Assembly: GCF_048564905.1 (NCBI RefSeq)
Contig: NC_133002.1
Span: 26,154,501 to 26,218,500 of the forward strand
Reading direction: 5' to 3'
DNA length: 64,000 bases
DNA from: Vicugna pacos
Taxonomy: Eukaryota; Chordata; Mammalia; Artiodactyla; Camelidae
Under the pieces are notes generated by a model. That model was not told the origin of the DNA, ran no database searches, and was given only the letters and a program-made list of their open reading frames with translations. Of the stretch, positions 53,241-64,000 are shown one piece after another; position 1 is the first letter of the stretch; every line of letters begins with the position of its first letter. A program made the position numbers and the translations under genes.

Positions 53241-56200
53241 TGTGCTGGATGAACGAACGTCTCTCCACATACTCAGTTCTGAGAGATAATTGGGTGTGAA
53301 AGCCGTACTTCAACTAGCTCAAGGGAACACCAAGTTTCTTTTCAGTTGCAAACTCCACTCCATACAAATATACGGGGAGGTACAAGCTCCAACTCGGCTT
53401 TACAGTGAAAACGGCAGGCATTTCAAAACGGCACTAGGAAACAGACTGAGAAACCAGAGTCAGTGTTTCCCTGCAACCCGTTCCCTTCGTGCTGGATGAA
53501 CGAACGTCTCTCCACCTGCTCACTTCTGAGAGATAAGTGTGTGTGAAAGCCGTCCTTCACCTAGCTTGAAGGGAACACAAAGTTTCTTTTCAGTTGCAAA
53601 CCCCACTCCATACATATATATGGGGAGGTAAAAGCTCCAACTCGGTTTTACAGTGAAAACGGCAGGCACTTCAGACCGGCACTGGGAAACAGACTGAGAA
53701 ACCAGAGTCAGTGTTTCCCTGCAACCCGTTCACTTTGTGCTGGATGAACGAACGTCTCTCCACATGCTCAGTTCTGAGAGATAAGTGTGTGGGTAAGCCG
53801 TCCTTCACCTAGCTTGAAGGGAACACAAAGTTTCTATTCAGTTGCAAACCCCACGCCATACATATATATGGGGAAGTACAAGCTCCAACTCGGTTTTACA
53901 GTGAAAACGGCAGGCACTTCAAACCGGCACTAGGAAACAGACTTAGAAACCAGAGTCAGGGTTTCTCCTGCAAACCGTTCCCTTTGTGCTGGATGAACGA
54001 ACGTCTCTCCACATGCTAAGTTCTGAGAGATAAGTGTGTGTGAAAGCCGTCCTTCCCCTAGCTTGAAGGGAACACAAAGTTTCTTTTCAGTTGCAAACTC
54101 CACTCCATACATATATATGGGGAGGTACAAGCACCAACTCGGTTTTACAGTGAAAACGGCAGGCACTTCAAACCGGCACTAGGAAACAGACTGAGAAACC
54201 AGAGTCAGTGTTTCTCCTGCAACCCGTTCCCTTTGTGCTGGATGAACGAACGTCTCTCCACATGCTCAGTTCTGAGAGATAATTGTGTGTGAATGCCGTC
54301 CTTCACCTAGCTTGAACGGAACAAAAAATTTCTTTTCAGTTACCAACTCCAATGCATAAATATATATGGGGAGGTACAAGCTCCAACCCGGTTTAAGAGT
54401 GAAAACGGCAGGCACTTCAAACCGGCACTAGGAAACAGACTGAGAAACCAGAGTCATTGTTTCTCCTGCAACCCGTTCCCTTTGTGCTGGATGAACGGAC
54501 GTCTCTCCACATGCTCAGTTCTGAGAGATAATTGTGTGTGAATGCCGTCCTTCACCTAGCTTGAACGGAACAAAAAATTTCTTTTCAGTTACCAACTCCA
54601 CTGCATAAATATATATGGGGAGGTACAAGCTCCAACTCGGTTTTACAGTGAAAACGGCAGGCACTTCAAACTGGCACTAGGAAACAGACTGAGAAACAAG
54701 AGTAAGTGTTTCTCCTGCAACCCGTTCCCTTTGTGCTTGATGAACGAACGTCTCTCCACATGCCTAGTTCTGAGAGATAAGTGTGTGTGAAAGCCGTCCT
54801 TCACCTAGCTTGAAGGGAACACAAAGTTTCTTTTCAGTTGCAAACTCCACTCCATACAGATATATGGGGAGGTACAAGCTCCAACTCGGTTTTACAGTGA
54901 AAACGGCAGGCACTTCAAACCGGCACTAGGAAACAGACTGAGAATCCAGAGTAAGGGTTTCTCCTGCAACCCGTTCCCTTTGTGCTGGATGAACGAACGT
55001 CTCTCCACATACTCAGTTCTGAGAGATAATTGTGTGTGAAAGCCGTCCTTCACCTAGCTTGAAGGGAACACAAAGTTTCTTATCAGTTGCAAACTCCACT
55101 TCATACATATATACGGGGAGGTACAAGCTCCAACTCGGGTTTACAGTGAAAACGGCAGGCACTTCAAACCGGCACTAGGAAACAGACTGAGAAACCAGAG
55201 TCAGTGTTTCCCTGCAACCCGTTCCCTTTGTGCTGGATGAACGAACGTCTCTCCACATGCTCAGTTCTGAGAGATAAGTGTGTGTGAAAGCCGTCCTTCA
55301 CCTAGCATGAAGGGAACACAAAGTTTCTTTTCAGTTGCAAACCCCACTCCATACATATATATGGGGAGGTACAAGCTCCAACTCGGTTTTACAGTGAAAA
55401 CGGCAGGCACTTCAGACCGGCACTGGGAAACAGACTGAGAAACCAGAGTCACTGTTTCCCTGCAACCCGGTCCCTTTGTGCTGGATGAACGAACGTCTCT
55501 CCACATGCTCAGTTCTGAGAGATAAGTGTGTGGGAAAGCCGTCCTTCACCTAGCTTGAAGGGAACACAAAGTTTCTTTTCAGTTGCAAAATCCAATCCAT
55601 ACATATATACGGGGAGGTACAAGCTCCAACTCGGTTTTACAGTGGAAACGGCAGGCACTTCAAACCGGCACTAGGAAATACACTGAGAAACCAGAGTCAG
55701 TGTTTCTCCTGCAACCCGTTCCCTTTGTGCTGGATGAACGAACGTTTCTCCACATGGTCAGTTCTGAGAGATTAGTGTGTGTGAATGCCGTCCTTCAACT
55801 AGCTTGAAGGGAACACAAGGTGTCTTTTAAGTTGCAAACTCCACTCCATACATATATATGAGGAGGTACAAGCTCCAACTCGGGTTTACATTGAAAACGG
55901 CAGGCACTTCAAACCGGCACTAGGAAACAGACTGAGAAACCAGAGTAAGGGTTTCTCCTGGAACCCGTTCCCTTTGTGCTGGATGAACGAAAATCTCTCC
56001 ACATGCAAAGTTCTGAGTGATAAGTGTGTGTGAAAGCCGTCTTTCACCTAGCTTGAAGGGAACACAAAGTTTCTTTTCAGTTGCAAACTCCACTCCATAC
56101 ATATATATGGGGAGGTACAAGCTCCAACTCGGTTTTACAGTGAAAACGGCAGGCACTTCAAACCGGCACTAGGAAACATACTGAGAAACCAGAGTAAGGG

Positions 56201-56472
56201 TTTCTCCTGCAACCCGTTCCCTTTGTGCTGGATGAACGAACTTCTCTCCACATGCTCAGTTCTGAGAGATAAGTGTGTGTGAATGCCTTCCTTCACCTAG
56301 CTTGAAGGGAACACAAAGTTTCTTTTCAGTTGCAAACTCCACTCCATACATATATATGGGGAGGTACAAGCTCCAACTCTGTTTTACAGTGAAAACGGCA
56401 GGCACTTCAAACCGGCACTAGGAAACAGGCTGAGAAACCAGAGTCAGTGTTTCTCATGCAAACCGTTCCCTT
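53241..56472. repeat. 13-monomer HOR (right type), copy 2, 3232 bp
   Basis: Its first monomer is a fusion: the part before the join has acaggctgag and tttctcatgc, and the part after it has catactcag and aattgggtg. The join lies within the conserved stretch tgctggatgaacgaacgtct and the few bases following it. Copies 2-4 share the change tttcaaaacgg (about 53421), where copy 1 has tttcaaaccga. A private change is caaactggcac near 54668. Confidence 0.92.
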
Positions 56473-59400
56473 TGTGCTGGATGAACGAACGTCTCTCCAC
56501 ATACTCAGTTCTGAGAGATAATTGGGTGTGAAAGCCGTACTTCAACTAGCTCAAGGGAACACCAAGTTTCTTTTCAGTTGCAAACTCCACTCCATACAAA
56601 TATACGGGGAGGTACAAGCTCCAACTCGGCTTTACAGTGAAAACGGCAGGCATTTCAAAACGGCACTAGGAAACAGACTGAGAAACCAGAGTCAGTGTTT
56701 CCCTGCAACCCGTTCCCTTCGTGCTGGATGAACGAACGTCTCTCCACCTGCTCACTTCTGAGAGATAAGTGTGTGTGAAAGCCGTCCTTCACCTAGCTTG
56801 AAGGGAACACAAAGTTTCTTTTCAGTTGCAAACCCCACTCCATACATATATATGGGGAGGTAAAAGCTCCAACTCGGTTTTACAGTGAAAACGGCAGGCA
56901 CTTCAGACCGGCACTGGGAAACAGACTGAGAAACCAGAGTCAGTGTTTCCCTGCAACCCGTTCACTTTGTGCTGGATGAACGAACGTCTCTCCACATGCT
57001 CAGTTCTGAGAGATAAGTGTGTGGGTAAGCCGTCCTTCACCTAGCTTGAAGGGAACACAAAGTTTCTATTCAGTTGCAAACCCCACGCCATACATATATA
57101 TGGGGAAGTACAAGCTCCAACTCGGTTTTACAGTGAAAACGGCAGGCACTTCAAACCGGCACTAGGAAACAGACTTAGAAACCAGAGTCAGGGTTTCTCC
57201 TGCAAACCGTTCCCTTTGTGCTGGATGAACGAACGTCTCTCCACATGCTAAGTTCTGAGAGATAAGTGTGTGTGAAAGCCGTCCTTCCCCTAGCTTGAAG
57301 GGAACACAAAGTTTCTTTTCAGTTGCAAACTCCACTCCATACATATATATGGGGAGGTACAAGCACCAACTCGGTTTTACAGTGAAAACGGCAGGCACTT
57401 CAAACCGGCACTAGGAAACAGACTGAGAAACCAGAGTCAGTGTTTCTCCTGCAACCCGTTCCCTTTGTGCTGGATGAACGAACGTCTCTCCACATGCTCA
57501 GTTCTGAGAGATAATTGTGTGTGAATGCCGTCCTTCACCTAGCTTGAACGGAACAAAAAATTTCTTTTCAGTTACCAACTCCAATGCATAAATATATATG
57601 GGGAGGTACAAGCTCCAACCCGGTTTAAGAGTGAAAACGGCAGGCACTTCAAACCGGCACTAGGAAACAGACTGAGAAACCAGAGTCATTGTTTCTCCTG
57701 CAACCCGTTCCCTTTGTGCTGGATGAACGGACGTCTCTCCACATGCTCAGTTCTGAGAGATAATTGTGTGTGAATGCCGTCCTTCACCTAGCTTGAACGG
57801 AACAAAAAATTTCTTTTCAGTTACCAACTCCACTGCATAAATATATATGGGGAGGTACAAGCTCCAACTCGGTTTTACAGTGAAAACGGCAGGCACTTCA
57901 AACCGGCACTAGGAAACAGACTGAGAAACAAGAGTAAGTGTTTCTCCTGCAACCCGTTCCCTTTGTGCTTGATGAACGAACGTCTCTCCACATGCCTAGT
58001 TCTGAGAGATAAGTGTGTGTGAAAGCCGTCCTTCACCTAGCTTGAAGGGAACACAAAGTTTCTTTTCAGTTGCAAACTCCACTCCATACAGATATATGGG
58101 GAGGTACAAGCTCCAACTCGGTTTTACAGTGAAAACGGCAGGCACTTCAAACCGGCACTAGGAAACAGACTGAGAATCCAGAGTAAGGGTTTCTCCTGCA
58201 ACCCGTTCCCTTTGTGCTGGATGAACGAACGTCTCTCCACATACTCAGTTCTGAGAGATAATTGTGTGTGAAAGCCGTCCTTCACCTAGCTTGAAGGGAA
58301 CACAAAGTTTCTTATCAGTTGCAAACTCCACTTCATACATATATACGGGGAGGTACAAGCTCCAACTCGGGTTTACAGTGAAAACGGCAGGCACTTCAAA
58401 CCGGCACTAGGAAACAGACTGAGAAACCAGAGTCAGTGTTTCCCTGCAACCCGTTCCCTTTGTGCTGGATGAACGAACGTCTCTCCACATGCTCAGTTCT
58501 GAGAGATAAGTGTGTGTGAAAGCCGTCCTTCACCTAGCATGAAGGGAACACAAAGTTTCTTTTCAGTTGCAAACCCCACTCCATACATATATATGGGGAG
58601 GTACAAGCTCCAACTCGGTTTTACAGTGAAAACGGCAGGCACTTCAGACCGGCACTGGGAAACAGACTGAGAAACCAGAGTCACTGTTTCCCTGCAACCC
58701 GGTCCCTTTGTGCTGGATGAACGAACGTCTCTCCACATGCTCAGTTCTGAGAGATAAGTGTGTGGGAAAGCCGTCCTTCACCTAGCTTGAAGGGAACACA
58801 AAGTTTCTTTTCAGTTGCAAAATCCAATCCATACATATATACGGGGAGGTACAAGCTCCAACTCGGTTTTACAGTGGAAACGGCAGGCACTTCAAACCGG
58901 CACTAGGAAATACACTGAGAAACCAGAGTCAGTGTTTCTCCTGCAACCCGTTCCCTTTGTGCTGGATGAACGAACGTTTCTCCACATGGTCAGTTCTGAG
59001 AGATTAGTGTGTGTGAATGCCGTCCTTCAACTAGCTTGAAGGGAACACAAGGTGTCTTTTAAGTTGCAAACTCCACTCCATACATATATATGAGGAGGTA
59101 CAAGCTCCAACTCGGGTTTACATTGAAAACGGCAGGCACTTCAAACCGGCACTAGGAAACAGACTGAGAAACCAGAGTAAGGGTTTCTCCTGGAACCCGT
59201 TCCCTTTGTGCTGGATGAACGAAAATCTCTCCACATGCAAAGTTCTGAGTGATAAGTGTGTGTGAAAGCCGTCTTTCACCTAGCTTGAAGGGAACACAAA
59301 GTTTCTTTTCAGTTGCAAACTCCACTCCATACATATATATGGGGAGGTACAAGCTCCAACTCGGTTTTACAGTGAAAACGGCAGGCACTTCAAACCGGCA

Positions 59401-59704
59401 CTAGGAAACATACTGAGAAACCAGAGTAAGGGTTTCTCCTGCAACCCGTTCCCTTTGTGCTGGATGAACGAACTTCTCTCCACATGCTCAGTTCTGAGAG
59501 ATAAGTGTGTGTGAATGCCTTCCTTCACCTAGCTTGAAGGGAACACAAAGTTTCTTTTCAGTTGCAAACTCCACTCCATACATATATATGGGGAGGTACA
59601 AGCTCCAACTCTGTTTTACAGTGAAAACGGCAGGCACTTCAAACCGGCACTAGGAAACAGGCTGAGAAACCAGAGTCAGTGTTTCTCATGCAAACCGTTC
59701 CCTT
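56473..59704. repeat. 13-monomer HOR (right type), copy 3, 3232 bp
   Basis: Third full copy, with the same fusion monomer at its left end. I saw no long stretch where it departs from copy 2. Markers at the expected positions include ggtgtcttttaag near 59052 and gaaaatctctcc near 59221. Confidence 0.92.
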
Positions 59705-60470
59705 TGTGCTGGATGAACGAACGTCTCTCCACATACTCAGTTCTGAGAGATAATTGGGTGTGAAAGCCGTACTTCAACTAGCTCAAGGGAACACCAAGTT
59801 TCTTTTCAGTTGCAAACTCCACTCCATACAAATATACGGGGAGGTACAAGCTCCAACTCGGCTTTACAGTGAAAACGGCAGGCATTTCAAAACGGCACTA
59901 GGAAACAGACTGAGAAACCAGAGTCAGTGTTTCCCTGCAACCCGTTCCCTTCGTGCTGGATGAACGAACGTCTCTCCACCTGCTCACTTCTGAGAGATAA
60001 GTGTGTGTGAAAGCCGTCCTTCACCTAGCTTGAAGGGAACACAAAGTTTCTTTTCAGTTGCAAACACCACTCCATACATATATATGGGGAGGTAAAAGCT
60101 CCAACTCGGTTTTACAGTGAAAACGGCAGGCACTTCAGACCGGCACTGGGAAACAGACTGAGAAACCAGAGTCAGTGTTTCCCTGCAACCCGTTCACTTT
60201 GTGCTGGATGAACGAACGTCTCTCCACATGCTCAGTTCTGAGAGATAAGTGTGTGGGTAAGCCGTCCTTCACCTAGCTTGAAGGGAACACAAAGTTTCTT
60301 TTCAGTTGCAAACCCCACGCCATACATATATATGGGGAAGTACAAGCTCCAACTCGGTTTTACAGTGAAAACGGCAGGCACTTCAAACCGGCACTAGGAA
60401 ACAGACTTAGAAACCAGAGTCAGTGTTTCTCCTGCAAACCGTTCCCTTTGTGCTGGATGAACGAACGTCT
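59705..60470. repeat. Partial 13-monomer HOR (right type), copy 4
   Basis: About three monomers continue the array: the fusion monomer, the cttcgtgctgg/cacctgctcac monomer and the gtgtgggtaagcc monomer. Differences then accumulate: caaacaccac at 60066, tttcttttcag instead of tttctattcag near 60300, gtcagtg instead of gtcaggg near 60423, and ctcagttctgtgag instead of ctaagttctgagag near 60480. Confidence 0.85.
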
Positions 60471-63400
60471 CTCCACATGCTCAGTTCTGTGAGATAAGTG
60501 TGTGTGAAAGCCGTACTTCACCTAACATGAAGGGAACACAAAGTTTCTTTTCATTTGCAAACCCCACTCCATACATATATATGGGGAGGTACAAGCTCCA
60601 ACTCGGTTTTACAGTGAAAACGGCAGGCACTTCAGACCGGCACTAGGAAACAGACTGAGAAACCAGAGTCAGTGTTCCCCTGCAACCCGTTCCCTTTGTG
60701 CTGGATGAACGAACGTCTCTCCACATGCTCAGTTATGAGAGATAAGTTTGTGGGAAAGCCGTCCTTCACCTAGCTTGAAGGGAACACAAAGTATCTTTTA
60801 AGTTGCAAACTCCACTCCATACATATATATGAGGAGGTACAAGCTCCAACTCGGGTTTACATTGAAAACGGCAGGCACTTCAAACCGGCACTAGGAAACA
60901 GACTGAGAAACCAGAGTAAGTGTTTCTCCTGCAACCCGTTCCCTTTGTGCTGGATGAACGAACATCTCTCCACATGCTAAGTTCTGAGAGATAAGTGTGT
61001 GTGAAAGCCGTCCTTCACCTAGCTTGAAGGGAACACAAAGTTTCTTTTCAGTTGCAAACTCCACTCCATACATATATATGGGGAGGTACAAGCTCCAACT
61101 CGGTTTTACAGTGAAAACGGCAGGGACTTCAAACCGGCACTAGGAAACAGACTGAGAAACCAGAGTCAGTGTTTCTCCTGCAACCCGTTCCCTTTGTGCT
61201 GGATGAACGAACGTCTCTCCACATGCTCAGTTCTGAGAGATAATTGTGTGTGAATGCCGTCCTTCACCTAGCTTGAACGGAACAAAAAATTTCTTTTCAG
61301 TTACCAACTCCAATGCATAAATATATATGGGGAGGTACAAGCTCCAACCCGGTTTAAGAGTGAAAACGGCAGGCACTTCAAACCGGCACTAGGAAACAGA
61401 CTGAGAAAAAAGAGTAAGTGTTTCTCCTGCAACCCGTTCCCTTTGTGCTTGATGAACGAACGTCTCTTCACATGCTCAGTTCTGAGAGATAAGTGTGTGT
61501 GAAAACCGTCCTTCACCTAGCTTGAAGGGAACACAAAGTTGCTTTTCAGTTGCAAACTCCACTCCATACATATATATGGGGAGGTACAAGCTCCAACTCG
61601 GTTTTACAGTGAAAACGACAGGCACTTCAAACCGGCTCTAGGAAACAGACTGAGAATCCATAGTAAGGGTTTCTCCTGCAACCCGTTCCCTTTGTGCTGG
61701 ATGAACGAACGTCTCTCCACATACTCAGTTCTGAGAGATAATTGTGTGTGAAAGCCATACTTCAACTAGCTTGAAGGGAACACAAAGTTTCTTATCAGTT
61801 GCAAACTCCACTTCATACATATATACGGGGAGGTACAAGCTCCAACTCGGGTTTACAGTGAAAACGGCAGGCACTTCAAACCGGCACTAGGAAACAGACT
61901 GAGAAACCAGAGTCAGTGTTTCCCTGCAACCCGTTCCCTTTGTGCTGGATGAACGAACGTCTCTCCACATGCTCAGTTCTGAGAGATAAGTGTCTGTGAA
62001 AGCCGTCCTTCACCTAGCATGAAGGGAAAACAAAGTTTCTTTTCAGTTGCAAACCCCACTCCATACATATATATGGGGAGGTACAAGCTCCAACTCGGTT
62101 TTACAGTGAAAACGGCAGGCACTTCAGACCGGCACTAGGAAACAGACTGAGAAACCAGAGTCAGTGTTTCCCTGCAACCCGTTCCCTTTGTGCTGGATGA
62201 ACGAACGTCTCTCCACATGCTCAGTTCTGAGAGATAAGTGTGTAGGAAAGCCGTCCTTCTCCTAGCTTGAAGGGAACACAAAGTTTCTTTTCAGTTGCAA
62301 ATTCCAATCCATACATATAAATGGGGAGGTACAAGCTCCAACTCGGTTTTACAGTGAAAACGTCAGGCACTTCAAACCGGCACTAGGAAATACACTGAGA
62401 AACCAGAGTCAGTGTTTCTCCTGCAACCCGTTCCCTTTGTGCTGGATGAACGAACGTCTCTCCACATGCTCAGTTCTGAGAGTTAAGTGTGTGTGAAAGC
62501 CGTCCTTCACCTAGCTTGAAGGGAACACAAAGTTTGTTTTCAGTTGCAAACCCCAATCCATACATATATATGGGGAGGTACAAGCTCCAACTCGGCTTTA
62601 CAGTGAAAATGGCAGGCACTTCAAACCGGCACTAGGAAACAGACTGAGAAACCAGAGTAAGGGTTTCTCCTGCAACCCGTTCCCTTTGTGCTCGATGAAC
62701 GAAATTCTCTCCACATGCTCAGTTCTGAGAGATAAGTGTGTGTGAATGCCGTCCTTCACCTAGCTTGAAGGGAACACAAAGTTTCTTTTCAGTTGCAATC
62801 TCCACTCCATACATATATATGGGGAGGTACAAGCTCCAACTTGGTTTTACAGTGAAAACGGCAGGCACTTCAAACCGGCACTAGGAAACAGACTGAGAAA
62901 CAAGAGTAAGTGTTTCTCCTGCAACCCGTTCCCTTTATGCTTGATGAACGAACGTCTCTCCACATGCTCAGTTCTGAGAGATAAGTGTGTGTGAAAGCCG
63001 TCCTTCACCTAGCTTGAAGGGAATACAAAGTTTCTTTTCAGTTGCAAACTCCACTCCATACATATATATGGGGTGGTACAAGCTCCAACTCGGTTTTACA
63101 GTGAAAACGGCAGGCACTTCAAACAGGCACTAGGAAACAGACTGAGAAACCAGAGTAAGGGTTTCTCCTGCAACCCGTTCCCTTTGTGCTGGATGAACGA
63201 ACGTCTCTCCACATACTCAGTTCTGAGATATAAATGGGTGTGAAAGCCGTACTTCAACTAGCTTGAAGGGAACACAATGTTTCTTTCCAGTTGCAAACCC
63301 CACTCCATACAAATATACGGGGAGGTACAAGATCCAACTCGGGTTTACAGTGAAAACGGCAGGCACTTCAAACCAGCACTAGGAAACAGACTGAGAAACC

Positions 63401-64000
63401 AGAGTCAGTGTTTCCCTGCAACCCGTTCCCTTTGTGCTGGATGAACGAACGTCTCTCCACATGCTCACTTCTGAGAGATAAGTGTGTGTGAAAGCCGTCC
63501 TTCACCTAGCTTGAAGGGAACACAAAGTTTCTTTTCAGATGCAAACCCCACTCCATACATATATATGGGGAGGTACAATCTCCAACTCGGTTTTACAGTG
63601 AAAACGGCAGGCACTTCAGACCGGCACAGGGAAACAGACTGAGAAACCAGAGTAAGGGTTTCCCCTGCAACCCGTTCCCTTTGTGCTGGATGAACGATCG
63701 TCTCTCCAAATGCTCAGTTCCGAGAGATAAGTGTGTGTGAATGTCGTCCTTCACCTAGCTTGAAGGGAACACAAAGTATCTTTTCAGTTGCAAACTCCAC
63801 TCCATGCATATATATGAGGAGGTACAAGCTCCAAATCGGTTTTACAGTGAAAACGGCAAGCACTACAAACCGGCAGTAGGAAACAGACTGAGAAACCAGA
63901 GTAAGGGTTTCTCCTGCAACCCGTTCCCTTTGTGCTGGATGAACGAACGTCTCTCCACATGCTCAGTTCTGAGAAATAAGTGTGTGTGAAAGCCGTACTT
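60471..64000. repeat. Right flank: diverged monomers with a longer version of the 13-mer order
   Basis: The 13-mer does not simply end. Here the order continues through monomers present in the 8-mer but absent from the amplified 13-mer: ctaacatgaagg near 60524, gtgttcccctgc with ctcagttatgag near 60672-60733, and tatcttttaagttgc with gtttacattg near 60792-60865. It then rejoins the 13-mer order (ccaatgcataaat, caacccggtttaagag at about 61344, gagaatcc, cacttcatac, ctagcatgaagg, aggaaatacactg). The caacccgg marker is 3729 bp (15 monomers) from its counterpart at 57615. After 62.5 kb monomers are more individual, with a catactcag/catacaaatatacgg pair again near 63210-63318. Confidence 0.75.

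Larger units (their letters stand above)
1..64000. repeat. Tandem satellite array, ~249-bp monomer, about 257 copies, all head to tail
   Basis: The whole window is made of one repeating unit. The first monomer start (accagag) is at base 1 and the last recognisable one is at 63895, which gives 257 steps averaging 248.6 bp. Independent long-range lags agree: 995/4, 1741/7, 1989/8, 2237/9 and 3232/13 all give 248.6-248.8. Every copy reads in the same direction; I saw no inverted monomer and no inserted foreign sequence. Size differences come from 1-2 base indels, for example tttctcctgc versus tttccctgc and cagactgag versus cagctgag. Consensus GC is about 47% and CpG observed/expected is about 0.5. 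Known biology: arrays of this kind are typical of centromeric or heterochromatic satellites. I infer that class for this window; the family itself I do not recognise. Confidence 0.97.

Noticed and set aside
1-64000. CRISPR array or other short-repeat/spacer system
   Set aside because: The entire 249-bp period is repeated; there are no unique spacers between short repeats and no associated genes.
1-64000. Alpha satellite or other familiar primate satellite
   Set aside because: The period is 249 bp, not 171 bp, and no stretch resembles the alpha-satellite consensus I know. The HOR organisation is similar in kind only.
1-64000. Inverted monomers or an inversion breakpoint
   Set aside because: Markers such as ctagcttgaagg, ggggaggtac and the gcaggcact run appear on the plus strand throughout, and I saw no reversed block.

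Overview
The window is one uninterrupted block of tandem satellite DNA. I found no gene, RNA gene, transposon, CRISPR array or unique-sequence island in it. The unit is a monomer of about 249 bp, always head to tail in the same orientation. Taking the word accagag as monomer start, the first copy begins at base 1 and the last recognisable start is at 63895. That is 257 steps with a mean of 248.6 bp. My hand-built consensus has about 47% GC and 7 CpG sites, an observed/expected CpG ratio near 0.5. This suggests a eukaryotic, probably DNA-methylating genome and a centromeric, pericentromeric or other heterochromatic location. I do not recognise the monomer. It is not the 171-bp primate alpha satellite, and I cannot name a species.

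Above the monomer there are several levels of higher-order repeat (HOR), found by comparing diagnostic variants at long distances. 1 to ~11.4 kb is mostly diverged monomers with a nine-monomer block duplicated 4226 bp apart. ~11.4 to 19.7 kb is a 13-monomer HOR (3232 bp) with about 2.5 copies, the second enlarged to 14 monomers. 19.7 to 23.3 kb is irregular. 23.3 to 25.3 kb is a 4-monomer duplication (995 bp). 25.1 to 31.9 kb is a 9-monomer HOR (2237 bp) with three copies. 31.8 to 41.2 kb is a mosaic with lags of 2, 4, 5, 8 and 13 monomers. 41.0 to 45.0 kb is an 8-monomer HOR (1989 bp) with two copies. 44.6 to 50.0 kb is a 7-monomer HOR (1741 bp) with three nearly identical copies. 50.0 to 60.4 kb is a second, different 13-monomer HOR (3232 bp) with 3.2 copies. 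60.4 to 64.0 kb is a more diverged flank.

The most informative observation is that the right-hand 13-mer looks composite. Its successive monomers carry the variants of the neighbouring 8-mer, then the 7-mer, then the mosaic region. Its flank at 60.4-62.5 kb keeps a longer arrangement that includes monomers missing from the amplified unit. Each monomer also carries several short dyad symmetries. The short open reading frames are by-products of the repeat: the period is 3 x 83 bp, so a stop-poor frame recurs in each copy.

All lags, boundaries and similarities were read by eye. Boundaries are good to a few tens of bases unless a specific variant base is given.
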